The position numbers and the translations under genes were made by a program. Shown piece by piece: positions 11,169-23,231 of a DNA stretch of 64,000 nt. The stretch is taken from NCBI RefSeq assembly GCF_020184175.1, contig NW_026082996.1, positions 1 to 64,000 of the forward strand, given 5' to 3'. Numbering within the stretch: position 1 is the first letter of the stretch; every line of letters starts with the position of its first letter. Origin of the DNA: Aphis gossypii (Eukaryota > Arthropoda > Insecta > Hemiptera > Aphididae). The notes below the pieces were generated by a model. That model saw only the letters and a program-made list of their open reading frames with translations. It did no database searches and was not told where the DNA came from.

Positions 11169-14100
11169 ATGTTTTCGTGTAGTGTATGCGATAAAACCTT
11201 TACATTGATCAAAAATCTACATAGACATGCCAAGTCACACGAATCACTTACTAAAATCGTATGCAGTATTTGCTCAGAAATATTCACGCGAAGAGATAAC
11301 CTCGTCAGACATAATAAAGAAAAACATCGTAAGTATTTTTTTTCACAATAAAAATTTACAAATTTATTAGATAAAATATTCATAATCAAATTAATAATAA
11401 ATAATACTATTTTCAGGTTCAAATATTATAATCCAACTACAACCAACCATAACCAAGCGAGAAATTCAAGATTTTTTTAAACTAGCTGAACACATTTACA
11501 ATTATAATGGTAAATATCTATTTCGTAATATGTTTATTTTCCTCCCATGATACAACATTAATATAAATATATATATATTTACTAATATTGTTACTATCGT
11601 ATCTATAACTTACTAGTACTATTATTTCATGCTATACAAAAGAATGTTTACATATAAAATAATCTGATAATATTTCGAATAAACATATTCAAAGTTATAA
11701 TTAGTTATTACTATTATTATTACGAAGGTCATCTTATAAACACCTTACTTTTACTATAATAATTAAAAGAACGTTGTGTCTTATTTCTTTAACCGAGAGC
11801 CCTATGTCATATTGTTTTGTTGCTTTTACATAATATATATATATATATATATAATAAAATATATATATATTTACATTACATATACATTGCTTCATACATA
11901 TCTCCTTTTTTTATTATTAATACCTATATATTTTTTTTTATAAATCATTTTTTCTATATGATAAACATATAATTTTTTTTTTAAATTCTTAATTTTTCTT
12001 CGGCTACTTTTACTGAAAAAATATACATATTTATGTTAACAATTTATCTTCACACACATTTTTTCTATGTTTAGCATTACAACGATAATTTTTTTATTTT
12101 ATTTCAGTTCCTTCGGCCAGAAATCACAATGATCTTAACCGTACACATGTGGAAAATTCGAATGAAGCAGTAAATGCTAAAAAAACACGTATGAACAGCG
12201 TCAATACCCCTGATTTCATTAAGACAGGCACGTCGTTCGCAGATAAAATCGAGTGGTATTATATGAAAAATATAGATAATTTGATCAACTACAATATATT
12301 TCTGGAATCATCAAAAAAAGACTTATTACATCTACTCAAATCAATCTCTACAAAACATCCAATTAAATATAATTTAAAACTAGAAGCAACATATAACCGC
12401 CCAAACGTAGACAATTCATCGGAAAATCGTGCGTTTAAGACTAAAGCCAGAGAAATTTTTTTGAGTACAGATATCGAGTCTAAGATTGATATAGATTTCG
12501 CTAATCTTATGTCTGAGGAAGACGTTTAAACTTCTAAAGGAAGTGGGTTTAGTTTAGAATCTATAGACGGTTTATTATTAGGCATATATAATTATACACC
12601 TATGGGTGGATCGTCATATATTCCACTACCAATTGACATCAAAAACAAAAAAGCAATTATCAACCCTCAAAACTCAGACCAACAGTGTTTTAAGTGGCCA
12701 ATCATTGCAAAATACGTTATGGGTAATAATAAAACTATTGTAACTGAAAATTATACATCACATGAAGATAAATTTAATTTCGGTGGTTTAACATTCCCAA
12801 CACCTATGAGGGAAATAAAAACATTTGAAAAAAATAACCCGAAAATATCCGTCAATGTTTATGGATTAAAAAAAGAAAATAATAAGAAACATATTATTTA
12901 TCCACTTAAAATTGTGGATGAAGAAAAAAAAGAACATTTCGATCTACTATTAATTACCAACGGAGATAAAAGCCACTACACATTCATCTCAGATTTTTTA
13001 CGTCTTATAAGAGCACAAAAAACGGCTCATAAAGAAACTGTTATATTTTGCAAACGCTGCTTAACGTCATTCGATAATCAACCCCTGAAAAATAAACCAT
13101 ATGGACACGCAGCACTAGTTCAACATAAACTAATATGTGGAACACACAAACCAATTTTACCTGATATGCCTGCCGCCGGTACAATGTTAGAGTTTGATGG
13201 ATGGGGTAAGACTCAATGCCACCCGTTAGTTATTTATGCCGATTTCGAGGCACTTCTTGTTAAATGCACAGAAAGAAAAGGTGCAGATACATCAGCTTTT
13301 CAAAAACATGAATCAATGAGCTATGGAGTTTATGTAAAGACCACAGAAAATATTCCGACTGATTTGCTTGAGAAACATAATATACCAACATCACCTATTA
13401 TTTACCGTGGTAATGAGTCACGTCAAGACGTAGCCAAAAGATTTGTGAATGAGGTTACTAATATTGCAAGAAAAGTTGAAGATATGTTTAAAACAAATAT
13501 TCCTATAATAATAACCGAAGAACAACAACACATAGATACATTAAAGAATACATGTAATTTTTCCGAAAAAAAATCAAAAAGTGGCTGATCACTGTCATTT
13601 ATCAGGAAAATTTAGACAGACACTATGTAATACCTGTAATCTTAAACTGCAAAAACCAAATTTTATACCATGTTTTCTACATAACTTATCAAATTATGAT
13701 GCACATTTTATCGTAACCGAACTCGGGTATGATACTAATAAAATCCCAGTAATTCCAAATAGTGAAGAAAAGTTTATTTCTTTTTCGAAAAATGTTTCCA
13801 ACAACTTTACAATAAGATTCTTAGACTCATGCCGTTTCATGGCCTCCAGCTTATCGACTTTAGCCAAAAATTTAATAACATCTGATTTCGAGAAGTTTAG
13901 AGAAACAGCAAAAGCATTTGTATCCATAGATATGGACCTTGTCACACGTAAAGGTGTATACCCCTATGAGTTTACCTATAGTTGGAGCAAGTTAGAAGAA
14001 ATTCATTTGCCGAAGAAAGAAGATTTTTATAGTACGTTAACCGAAGAACATATATACGATAGCGAATACGAACACGCAGTCACAGTATGGAATCATTTCA

Positions 14101-15870
14101 AATGCAAAAACTTGGGAGAATATAGCGATCTTTACCTAAAAATCGACTTTTATTGTTGGCCGATGTATTCGAAAATTTCAGAGATCTATGTTTAAGCACT
14201 TACAACTTGGATCCAGTGTTCTACTATACCTGTCCAAGTTTTTCTTTCGATGCGATGCTCAAATATACCAACATCAAACTAGAATTACTCACTGACTATG
14301 ACATGCACTTGTTTTTCGAAAATTCAATACGGGGTAGCCTCACGCAAGCAAGTATGAGGTACGCTAAAGCTAATAATGGAAATACTACAGATTATGACCC
14401 CACAAAATTCAAATCATGGATAGTCTATCAAGATTGCAATAATTTATATGGATGGGCAATGTCACAGTACATGCCATATGATGGGTTCAACTGGGTTGAA
14501 CCTAACTTGAGTGGACTCAATGACTTGACGCCAACCTCAGATTTAGGCAGAGTATATGAAGTAGACATATCATACCCCGATGAACTACATGATGTACACA
14601 ATGACCTTCCATTTTTACCCAAGAATAAAATTCCATTAGGCTCGAAAGTCCAAAAACTTATGGCGACACTCGAACCAAAAAAAAAATTATGTAATCCACT
14701 ATCGCAACCTGCAACAAGCCATAACAAATGGATTAATTGTTGAAAAAGTACACAGAGTTCTAGAGTTTCATCAATTAGCCTGGCTTGCTAAATACATACA
14801 ATTAAACACTGAAATGAGAAAAAAAGCAGTTAATGAGTTTGAGAAAGATTTCTTCAAACTCTTAAACAACGCCGTTTTCGGAAAAACCATGGAATCAATG
14901 CGGAAGCGTATTAAGATGGAGATAGTAGCATGTCAAAAAAGATTACAGAAACTAATGAATAAAGAAACATTTAAACACTCTACAAAATATAATGATAACT
15001 TGAATGCTGTCTCATTAGAAAAAAAAATTATCAAGTTTTGCAAGCCAATATATATAGGTAACTATTACACACATACACAAAAATAATATATTTTAATGTT
15101 TTTAATTTTAAATTAATCGACTATTTTTTTTTATTTTAGGTTTTGCAGTACTAGATATAAGCAAGTGGTTGATGTATAAGTATCATTATGATACTATGAA
15201 GAGTCATTTCAAAGACAATATCAACCTCATGTATACAGATACAGGTAAATTATTATTATTATTCAATTTTTCTACAACAAACATTATAATATTTTATTTT
15301 AATTTATTATTATTTTTTTTTTTTTTAGATTCACTGATGTATTATATTAAGACCGACGATTTTTATGAAGATTTGAAGAACAATGCAAACTTACTAAGCT
15401 GTATGGATACTTTAGACCTGCCTAGAGATCATCCCTGCTATGTAGCTGAACGAAAAAAGATTCCAGGGTTGTTTTCTGATGAAGCGAAGGGACAACCAAT
15501 TACTGAATTTATCGCCCTTCGCGCAAAGTCATACGCTTACATACTAAATAACAAAGAGAAAATTAAGGCAAAAGGCGTTAGAGGTCATGTAGTTAAAAAT
15601 CATATGACTTTCAATGATCATTTCGATTGCCTTTTCGTCGATGACGAGAAAGATAACTCTAAACTGTATACCAGGGAAAATGTATCCATCAGATCATTCA
15701 ACCATAAGATACGAACAATCAAATCAAACAAAATATGTTTCAATCGATACGATGATAAAAGGATAGCACACTCCGATAGAAACATACCTATGCTCACGGG
15801 CATTTTAAATATGATTGTTAGTTGTATTAAAAAAAAAATAATAATAATACAAAACTATGTACATAAATAA
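11169..15870 (+). pseudogene. C2H2 zinc-finger / endonuclease VII-like / type-B DNA polymerase
   Basis: Exon 1 (11,169-11,328) encodes two C2H2 fingers; exon 2 is 11,417-11,509; exon 3 starts at 12,108; all three have GT..AG borders and agreeing phases. The main body shows the exonuclease motifs YADFEALL (13,235) and NLSNYDAHF, then polymerase motif A (DCNNLYGWA, about 14,430), motif B (LLNNAVFGKT, about 14,855) and motif C, whose DTDS is split by an intron (15,246-15,329). A HCHLSGKFRQTLCNTCNL segment (about 13,590) is endonuclease VII-like. This is the protein-primed viral/organellar-type polymerase B. It is dead: TAA at 12,527, and frameshifts near 13,570 (A-run), 14,150 and 14,680 (A-run). 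Intron 15,055-15,139 has a GTAACT donor. Confidence 0.8.
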
Positions 15871-15994
15871 ATTATATTTAATTTTATAAATGTTTAAGTT
15901 AATTTATTTTTATTTTGTGTAATATCTCTAATCTCTATAGATATTAAATTATTTTTTTTTGTAATAAAGTCACTTATCATAATTCATATATTTA
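15871..15994. other. 3' flank of the polymerase B gene
   Basis: Short AT-rich stretch with several AATAAA-like words. It ends with TATATTTA (15,987-15,994), the left TSD of hAT-1. Confidence 0.5.
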
Positions 15995-16586
15995 CAGTGG
16001 CGTGTTTAGTAGGAGGTTTGGGAGGTCAATTGACCCTCCGCTCATTTGAATTAGTAATCGACTGGCCTCTCAAAATTAAAAATCCCAAACCTAGTAGGTA
16101 ATCTAATTCCTCCTGGATTAATGTCATAATATTATGCTTTACGACTCGTAAATAATATTATTTAGTGCATAATAATAGTATAAATATAAATTATAATATT
16201 ATTTTAAGTAATATTGTGGACTGTGGTACAGTGGCACACCGTAATCGGTAATTCGTATTTCGTATAAGACGCTTTGTTATGAAATGATAACGTCTCTAAT
16301 AATAAATAACCGAACACAATGTATTGGGAATTCCTATATTTACATTACATGTCGTGCATCAACACTCCTCGAGAGTGTCTACGTTTATAGATTTTCAGCA
16401 GTGAGCAGATACTAACAATATTCAATATTGTGTGATAATAAATAATAATAATAAGTATGGGTGCTAATAAAATTTTCGTATTTACATTGAGCATATTATA
16501 AGCGTTGATTTTATAAAATCCTTATATATTGTTGTTAATTCTGTTGTTTTGTCTGTGTTTTATCGCAATTTTTTTAAATTTTAATT

Positions 16587-16728
16587 ATGAAACCCATTCA
16601 ATCTGACATGAAAAAAAAACGGCTATCTGGTGGAGCTCGAAGAATAATAAAAGAAAAAGAAAAGATGGTTAAAGGAAATACTAGTATTTTATCTTTTATA
16701 AATACACATACACCTTCTATATTACAAG
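16587..16728 (+). pseudogene. hAT-1 transposase exon 1
   Basis: The ATG opens a basic 47-codon exon (MKPIQSDMKKKRLSGGARRI at its start) ending in CAAG|GTAAGA, a consensus donor. Basic N-terminal exons before the TTF zinc finger are common in ZMYM1-like hAT genes. An AT-rich intron of about 870 bases (16,729-17,599) follows, with no other feature in it. Confidence 0.6.
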
Positions 16729-17519
16729 GTAAGAATTAAGGTTTTAGTACCTACCAATAAATATTAATTATTTATTATTCACATTATAAAATATATAAAT
16801 ATTACTAATCACTTATCTTTTAAAAAAGGTATGTAGAGTAACTTATTTGTAAATCAATTGGAAAAAACGCAATTTATTATACACAGCAATCAGCATACAT
16901 TTATTACTGAAGGGCGGATTTTAATGCATTAAAAATGTTTACTTTATTTTGCTTCAATTTTTATAAATTTAAACTATTAAAAACAAAATAAGTATAAGAC
17001 ATTCTGTTCTAAAATATTAAAATAATAATTTATAAAATGATTTAAACTTAAGTAGGAGTATTTATTAAAAATTAATAATTATACCTTAATTGCAAAAAAA
17101 TATTATAGCCCTTATTGTAACCCTTTCTTATCATAAACAATTTTTGTTTCTATAAACTTAATTAATACAATTTTCTAAAATACTATAGCTACCTATTGTG
17201 AAAAAAAACATGGTTCAATGTTAAATATCATGTAAATAATATGTAGTAGATAGGTGTAAATAGAAGTAAATATGCTTTGAAAGGAAAATAATTCAGAGTA
17301 TGCAAATTGATGCCACATTTGACATACCTATAGAGTATAGGTACATATTTTTATCTTTATATTTTAAAAGTTAAAAAATTTATTTCATGCTACCCAGATA
17401 CTTTATATTAAGTTTAAAGAAAAAAATTGCAAATGCATAATTATTTGCACTTAGTTACAACTTTATTAGTATATAAATTACAATTTTCAAAAAAATTACT
17501 GCATTCAAATTGTTTAATT

Positions 17520-17990
17520 AAAATAATAAAAATACAAATTAGAATAGTAAATTTTAATGTGTATTTAAATTTTTATTTACTTAAATAATTTTCTTTTAGT
17601 TCTGCCACAGCCAACAATCACAAATGTTGAAGATAGTTCATCTGGAGAAAAAGATTATGTTCTTAATAATGGTCCATTGCTTAATACCCGAATAATAGTA
17701 CAGCTGCTATATCAACAAATGTTGATGAAAATGGAAATAATGATTTTGAAAGTAAACTAAATTGTTTTATTAAAATAATAAAAGTGTAATTTTAATATTT
17801 TAATGTGTATTTTAAATTTTTATTTACCTAAATTATTTTTTTTTTTAGTTCTGCCACAGCCAACAATCACAAATGTTGAATATAATTCATATGAAGAAAA
17901 AGATTATGTTCTTAATAATGGTCCAATTTTAAATAAATATACAAATAATGATTTTGAAGGTAAATTAAATTGTTTTATTAAAATAACTAT
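17520..17990 (+). repeat. Tandem duplication of an hAT-1 exon
   Basis: Two copies of an exon start, each with its own pyrimidine tract and acceptor, lie 249 bases apart: exon starts at 17,600 and 17,849 both read TTCTGCCACAGCCAACAATC. The copies remain alike through GATTATGTTCTTAATAATGG and have diverged since; the first holds about 50 extra bases. Only the second runs on into the long ORF. Confidence 0.85.
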
Positions 17991-20343
17991 TAAAAAAATT
18001 TCTTTATCAGGTACTTTAGTACAACCAGATACCAATAAAAAATCACTGGACATAGTCTTTTCATTTTTGATTGATAAATGCCAAGATTTCCCTTCAGATC
18101 CATATTTATTCAAAAATATTACGTTGTCGAAGGCATTAATTAGAGCTCTTATTGAAGTAGGTCCTTGTCAGTCAGGAATTGAAAAAAAATTCAAATTTCC
18201 AAAAAATGAAAAAGGTAACTGTTTTAATCCAGACTGGTATGATATTAAATCAAGATCCGGCTTCCATTTCAAAAGAAATTGGTTAGTATTTTCTCCTAAA
18301 AGTAACAAAATGTACTGCTTTTCTTGTTTTTTATTTCGCACATTATCAAAACATAATTCTAATTGGTCTGACCCTGCCGAAGGAGTGAATAATTTTCGTA
18401 AAGGACTAGAAAAAATTATCAAACATGAGACATCTAGTGATCATACAAATACTGTAAAAGAATATTTAGTTTTAAAAGCACGATTACAAAATGATAATAC
18501 AATTATACATAACTTAATGCGAGCAGAAAAGTCTGAAAAAGAACATAATCGTAATGTTTTAAAACGTCTAATTGATGTATCCCTATTTCTTGCAAAAAAT
18601 GGTCTCCCATTTAGAGGACATAAAGAAAAATTGAATGATGGAAAATCAAATAATGGACTGTTTTTAGAACTTGTTAAGCTTATAGCAAAGTATGATGCAG
18701 TATTATGTAAACATCTATTAGAGTCAAAAAAAAAACCAAATTTACCTAAGTAATTTAATTCAAAATGATATAATTGAAGCTATGACTCAAGAAACGTTAC
18801 AGTTAATATTGAAAGAAGTAAAGATAGCAAAATATTTTTCTATCATAATTGATTCAACTATTGATATCAGTCGAGATGATCAATTTTCCTTAAGTATACG
18901 ATTTGTGGATCAAGGTGGAATAATTAGAGAACATTTTTTGTGTTTTGAAGAGTTACCAGGGGCTTCTGCAGATAACTTTTTTGATGTTCTTAAAAAATGT
19001 TTAAAAAAATTTGATTTAGATTTTTCTATGTGTAGAGGTCAGTCGTATGATGGTGCTAGTACAATGTCTGGCCGTTATTCTGGTCTACAATCAAAAGTCA
19101 AATAATTATCACCCCTTTCTTTGTACATTCATTGCTGTGCTCACAATCTAAATTTAGTTTTAATTGATTCTATCAAATCTTCCATCGATGCAGTTTCCTT
19201 CTTTGGTACTTTAGAATCATTGTATACTTTTTTAACTAGCAGTTTGCCTAGATTGCATATTTTGGAAGAAGAACAAAAAAAACAAGTAGAAGGTATTGTT
19301 TTGACATTGAAAAAACTTTCAGAGACAAGGTGGGCTAGTCATAAACGTGCTGTAGATGCAGTTTATTTTAGTTTACCTGCAATTGTTAAAACATTAAAGA
19401 AAATTAGCAAAGGAGAAATACAAAACAATAAACTGTTTCTGAAGCTCAGGGTTTACTTTTACATATAATAAATTTTAAATTCAGTTTTTTTTTAATTATG
19501 TGGAGAACAATTTTAGACAAAGTATACATATTATCAAATTATTTACAGAACTCTTCAATTAATTTATTAACAGCTCAAAGCATGATTCAAGCTTGTTTTA
19601 CTGATATTGACTCTATGAGAACAATTGAAGTATTCATGGAAGTTAAAGAAAAGGCAATAGTGTTTTGCAATGGATTTGACGGTAGAAAGCAGTTTGATGA
19701 ACCTAGATGTAAAAAAATAAAAACCAATTTTGGTGAAAGTACAGAAGTTCAGTCAATAAGTTCAGTTGATGAGCGATTTAGGATCAATACTTATTTTGTC
19801 ATTTTAGATGCATTTACCAATGTTTTAAAATATCGCTTTGAAGATTTTTCTAGTATTGTAAGAAAATTTGAAATCCTTGATTCAAAAAAATCTTTTGAAG
19901 GTAGACCCAGTAATGAAATTTTAGTTGGACCCCTTATAGAACTTTCTACATTTTATCAAGTAGATGTTGAACAAGAAAATCTTATTTTGGAGTACAAGTC
20001 GTTTTGTTCTATTTATAACCAATTAATTGCAGAAATAAAAAATAAAAAAGTATTTGACAACAATATGTTAAAATTCATGATAGAAAATGATATGATTTCT
20101 TCATATCCAAATTTATCAACATTGTATAAAATATATTATACTCTGCCTATAAGTAGTGCAACTGCAGAAAGGTCATTTAGTAGGTTGAAGCTTATAAAAA
20201 CATACCTCCGTTCTACAATTGCTGAGGATAGGATGTCTAACTTGGCGGTTTTAAACATAGAAAGAAATGTTGCTAAAGATATGGATTACAACAATGTTAT
20301 TGAAACATTTGCCAAAATGAAGAAAAGAAGAAAAACTTTTTAG
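17849..20343 (+). pseudogene. hAT-1 transposase main body
   Basis: In order: a TTF-type zinc-finger region (FKRNWLVFSP and MYCFSCFLF, about 18,270-18,330), the DUF4371 / RNase H-like region (IIDSTIDISRDDQ, GQSYDGASTMSG, CCAHNLNLVL) and the C-terminal hATC dimerisation domain (SSATAERSFSRLK, about 20,150). This is a ZMYM1-like hAT transposase. It is broken by frameshifts near 18,735 (A-run) and 19,435 and by TAA at 19,103. The catalytic acidic positions D(S)T and the hATC E are visible. The frame ends at 20,343. Confidence 0.85.
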
Positions 20344-20816
20344 ATGCTCTGAATTAAAATTTGTAAAAAACGTATTCTATAGAAGAAAATAAAGGTACCG
20401 ATTTATTTGTTCAACTGTTATTTCTTTAAAAAAAAAGTGTTACCAGTAGTTAATGCCTTAATATATTATTAATGGTTTTAAAAATTTCATAATTTATTAT
20501 GAAGGTTTTTAAATAATTACCATTTTAAGGTAGTTAGAATTATAGAAGACGTAGAATTATTTACATTTTAAAATTGATAACCTTTTGTATCATTTATTTA
20601 TATTGTTTTTCACAAAAAAACATGTATGAGTAGGTATAACATATTTTTTATTTAAAGCACTAAGTCATGATTCGAGTTAAAGAGGTATGAGGACATTTTT
20701 GTTTAAATAAATTAACTTGCTTTTAAAAAAGTTGCGTGACCTCTAAAAAAGGATGGCCTCTACAAAATGTCTCTGACCCACCGTTTTAAATTCCTAGACA
20801 CGCCACTGTATATTTA

Positions 20817-21152
20817 TTTTTATTTTTGATATATTGTTTCCTTTTCTCACATGTATATTTCTTTACATTTGATCTCTGAATTCACATACACTGTAAAGAT
20901 GCATGTATGCAAGAATAATAGAAGTATACTATCATGTTATCATATTTAATGCTAAATTTAGGTGTTTGGATTAACATTAACTGACCATGGAATACTGAGA
21001 TGTGTTTTGTTTATAGTAACAGTAATGACTAATAGATGTGTTAAAAATATATACAAACTTCATTTTCATGTTAAAAATCAACAGATTTTTTAAATACCAA
21101 TACCAATTACCAATAGCAATGTAAAAGAAGCTATAGGTACACTTTTGTAGTC
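20817..21152. other. 3' end of the polymerase B unit
   Basis: AT-rich, no gene. The right end (TTTTGTAGTC) shows no match to the reverse complement of the left end (AGGAATTAGGGG), so no TIR is visible. GCCAGTAGA follows. Confidence 0.5.
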
Positions 21153-21159
21153 GCCAGTA

Positions 21160-21500
21160 GAGTATCATATAGTGACAGAAATAGCGAAACAATATAATTT
21201 AACATCAGGAATAAATTACGAAATAAGACGTAAGTTTGGAATTACTTCATTTTTACCAGTTAGTAAAATGATAGGCGATACGCCGTATGTAGTACAGAAT
21301 GACCGGTATATAATATTTCTAGTAACGAAAAATAAAGATCGTCAGAGGTCAACGTACGAGAATATGTATATAGCGTTAGTGAACTTGAAACAGTTTTGTG
21401 AGGAAAATAATTTAGATAAAATAGCAATGAATAAACTAGGTATGAATGATGATTTACAGTGGGAAAAATAAGGTCAATGTTAACATACATATTTCGTAAT
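21160..21500 (+). pseudogene. Macro-domain-like segment of gypsy-1 pol
   Basis: The frame with IAKQYNLTSGINYEIRRKFG, then YIIFLVTKNKDRQRSTYENM, LVNLKQFCEENNLDKIAMNK and LGMNDDLQWEK follows the order of a macro (ADP-ribose-binding / Appr-1''-P) domain: GIA..F...FG, LVTK, TYENl..AL..L, I.mP.lG.GLd.L.W. It lies between the lost RT/RNase H part and integrase in the same element. The N-terminal part of the domain is missing at the insertion junction, and a stop and frame change (about 21,470-21,560) separate it from integrase. Macro domains bind or hydrolyse ADP-ribose conjugates; a role here is unknown. Confidence 0.62.
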
Positions 21501-22323
21501 ACTAAGATCGAAATTATGGTATGTGCGAACGTAGAATATACGGAAGAAGAGAAAGTAACTATATTTAAACAGTTTCACGATTCTAAACTAGGAGGTCATT
21601 TAGGTGTTAACAAAACTATTAAACGCATATAAAAGCAATTTAGATGGAAAGGTATGAAAGATGATATTAAAAAGTACGTAAAAAATTGTACATCGTGTCA
21701 AGTAAATAAAATTTCAAATCGGCATGTAAAGCAACCAATGGCTATTACATCAACAAGTACAAAACCATTTGAAAAAATATTTTTAGATATTGTAGGTCCA
21801 TTACCAACGACCTTGTCTAGTAATAATTATATTTTAACAATGCAAGATGACTTATCTTAATACACTCTAGGAGTACCAATACCTAACCATCAGGCAAACA
21901 CGGTCGCGGAAGCTTTTGTTATACATTTCGTGTGTGTACATGGAATACCGGGAACGATATTGACAGATCAGGGAACGGATTTCCTTAGCAAAACATTTAC
22001 GGAAGTTTGCAAATTGTTAAAAATAAATAAAGTTAATACTAGTCCTTTTAGACCACAAACAAATGGAGGTCTCGAAAGATCACATAGAACTTTGGCCGAG
22101 TACTTAAGACATTACGTGGATAAGAATTTAAATAATTGGGATCATTTGTTACCATATTATGCATTTTTTGTATATAATTCAACGGTACATACATCAACTA
22201 ATTTTCAACCATGCGCGTTAGTGTATTGGCGTACGTTATTTACGAATTTATTTTATTATTTTAATTGTATTAATCAAGGTGAAGGAGATTTAAATATTAA
22301 AAAAAAATATATATATATATATT
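21500..22323 (+). pseudogene. Gypsy-1 integrase
   Basis: An HHCC zinc-binding segment (H-x-H in GGHLGVN, then CTSCQ; about 21,585-21,700, with TAA at 21,629) precedes the catalytic core. The core has FLDIVGPLP (first Asp, about 21,785), TDQGTDF (second Asp, about 21,966) and NGGLERSHRTLAEY (catalytic Glu, about 22,075). A second stop, TAA at 21,858, lies in the core. Integrase joins the cDNA ends to target DNA. After PCALVYWRT the sequence drifts into AT-rich repeat; the GPY/F end present in gypsy-2 (62,487 onward) is lost here. Confidence 0.82.
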
Positions 22324-22427
22324 AAAAATATACTATACTAACATACTTAATATTGTATTCTTAATTGATTTAAATTTGATATAACTAACATTATTATTAA
22401 GTTACCAATGTAAAACTGAAATTGTAA
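22324..22427. other. Gypsy-1 post-integrase spacer
   Basis: AT-rich remnant without an ORF, including a short (AT)n run. It ends with TAA (22,425-22,427), the left TSD of Harbinger-1. Confidence 0.45.
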
Positions 22428-22645
22428 AGGCTCGGGCACACAGAACGCGGTCTGTCGCGGCGGTCAGCGATCACGCGATCGTCGCGACGGTCAGCGATCT
22501 AATGACGTCACACAGGCAGCGATAATTTCAAATTTATGAGCGGTCTACACAGCCTACAACAGTCACAGTCTAGTAATCTAGTACACAGTTGCTTATAATA
22601 TCTGTCCACTTTATTTCATTTTTTTATAATCATCATTTTAAAATA

Positions 22646-22932
22646 ATGTCAAGTTCTGACGAAGAACAACTTCTTTTATTACTTGCCCTTAAAAATAAAA
22701 GGAAAAAACGAAAATGGGTGCATGAAATTAATACAACCAGGGAACAGTTTGGTGAATACCATCGACTGTGTATTGAACTGCTGTCACACGAAGATCGTTT
22801 TTTCAAATATTTTCGTATGTCACGTGAGTGTTTTGAAGAACTGCATAATTTAATAAAACCAAATATTAAGAAATGTCCTACAAACTGGAGAAAACCAATC
22901 GAGACAAAGGAAATATTAGCAATTTGTTTGAG
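22646..22932 (+). pseudogene. Harbinger-1 transposase exon 1
   Basis: ATG opens MSSSDEEQLLLLLALKNKRK and the exon runs to TTGAG|GTAAGT, a strong donor. It covers the N-terminal HTH-like part of Harbinger transposases (FKYFRMSRECFEELHNLIKP). Spliced to the exon at 24,528 it gives the family's continuous LR-YLATG junction. The MADF exon on the other strand lies in the intron between the two. Confidence 0.75.
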
Positions 22933-23231
22933 GTAAGTTAATATATAATAATTATAATATAATACCTATATAATTATTATATAATATATTATTATATTAT
23001 AGGATATAGGTATTTATGAATTTAAAAATAAAATAAATAAATTTAATACAATACTTTTACAAGTTAGTTTATTCAAACAAAACAATTCAGTTTTTAATTA
23101 TTAATAAAATAAAAAAATAACATTAGATAAACCTTTTAAACAAAATGTATAACACATTTTTTAAATGAAAAAATATGTTTGGTATGTCCTTATACCTTAT
23201 GGCCTATGTATTAAAGAAAAAAATGTATTAT

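Larger units (their letters stand above)
15995..20808 (+). mobile_element. hAT-1, ZMYM1-like hAT transposon
   Basis: The element starts CAGTGGCGTGTTTAG and ends CTAGACACGCCACTG, giving imperfect TIRs with the classic hAT CAGTGGCG terminus. TATATTTA lies directly outside both ends (15,987-15,994 and 20,809-20,816), a perfect 8-bp TSD. It is 4,814 bases and carries one plus-strand transposase gene. It is inserted just 3' of the polymerase B gene. Confidence 0.92.
9661..21152 (+). mobile_element. 11.5-kb inserted unit carrying a type-B DNA polymerase gene
   Basis: The unit sits between two copies of GCCAGTAGA (9,652-9,660 and 21,153-21,161), both at the edges of gypsy coding sequence, so the repeat looks like a 9-bp TSD. 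Without hAT-1 the unit is about 6.7 kb. Its only recognisable gene is a spliced zinc-finger/polymerase B gene (11,169-15,870). I see no TIR at the two ends and no integrase, capsid, ATPase or protease, so it is not a complete Polinton/Maverick. It could be a Polinton derivative, DNA carried by another element, or an unnamed element. Confidence 0.6.

Noticed and set aside
9661..21152. Complete Polinton/Maverick
   Set aside because: No integrase, capsid, ATPase or protease gene and no TIR found; only the polymerase gene is present.
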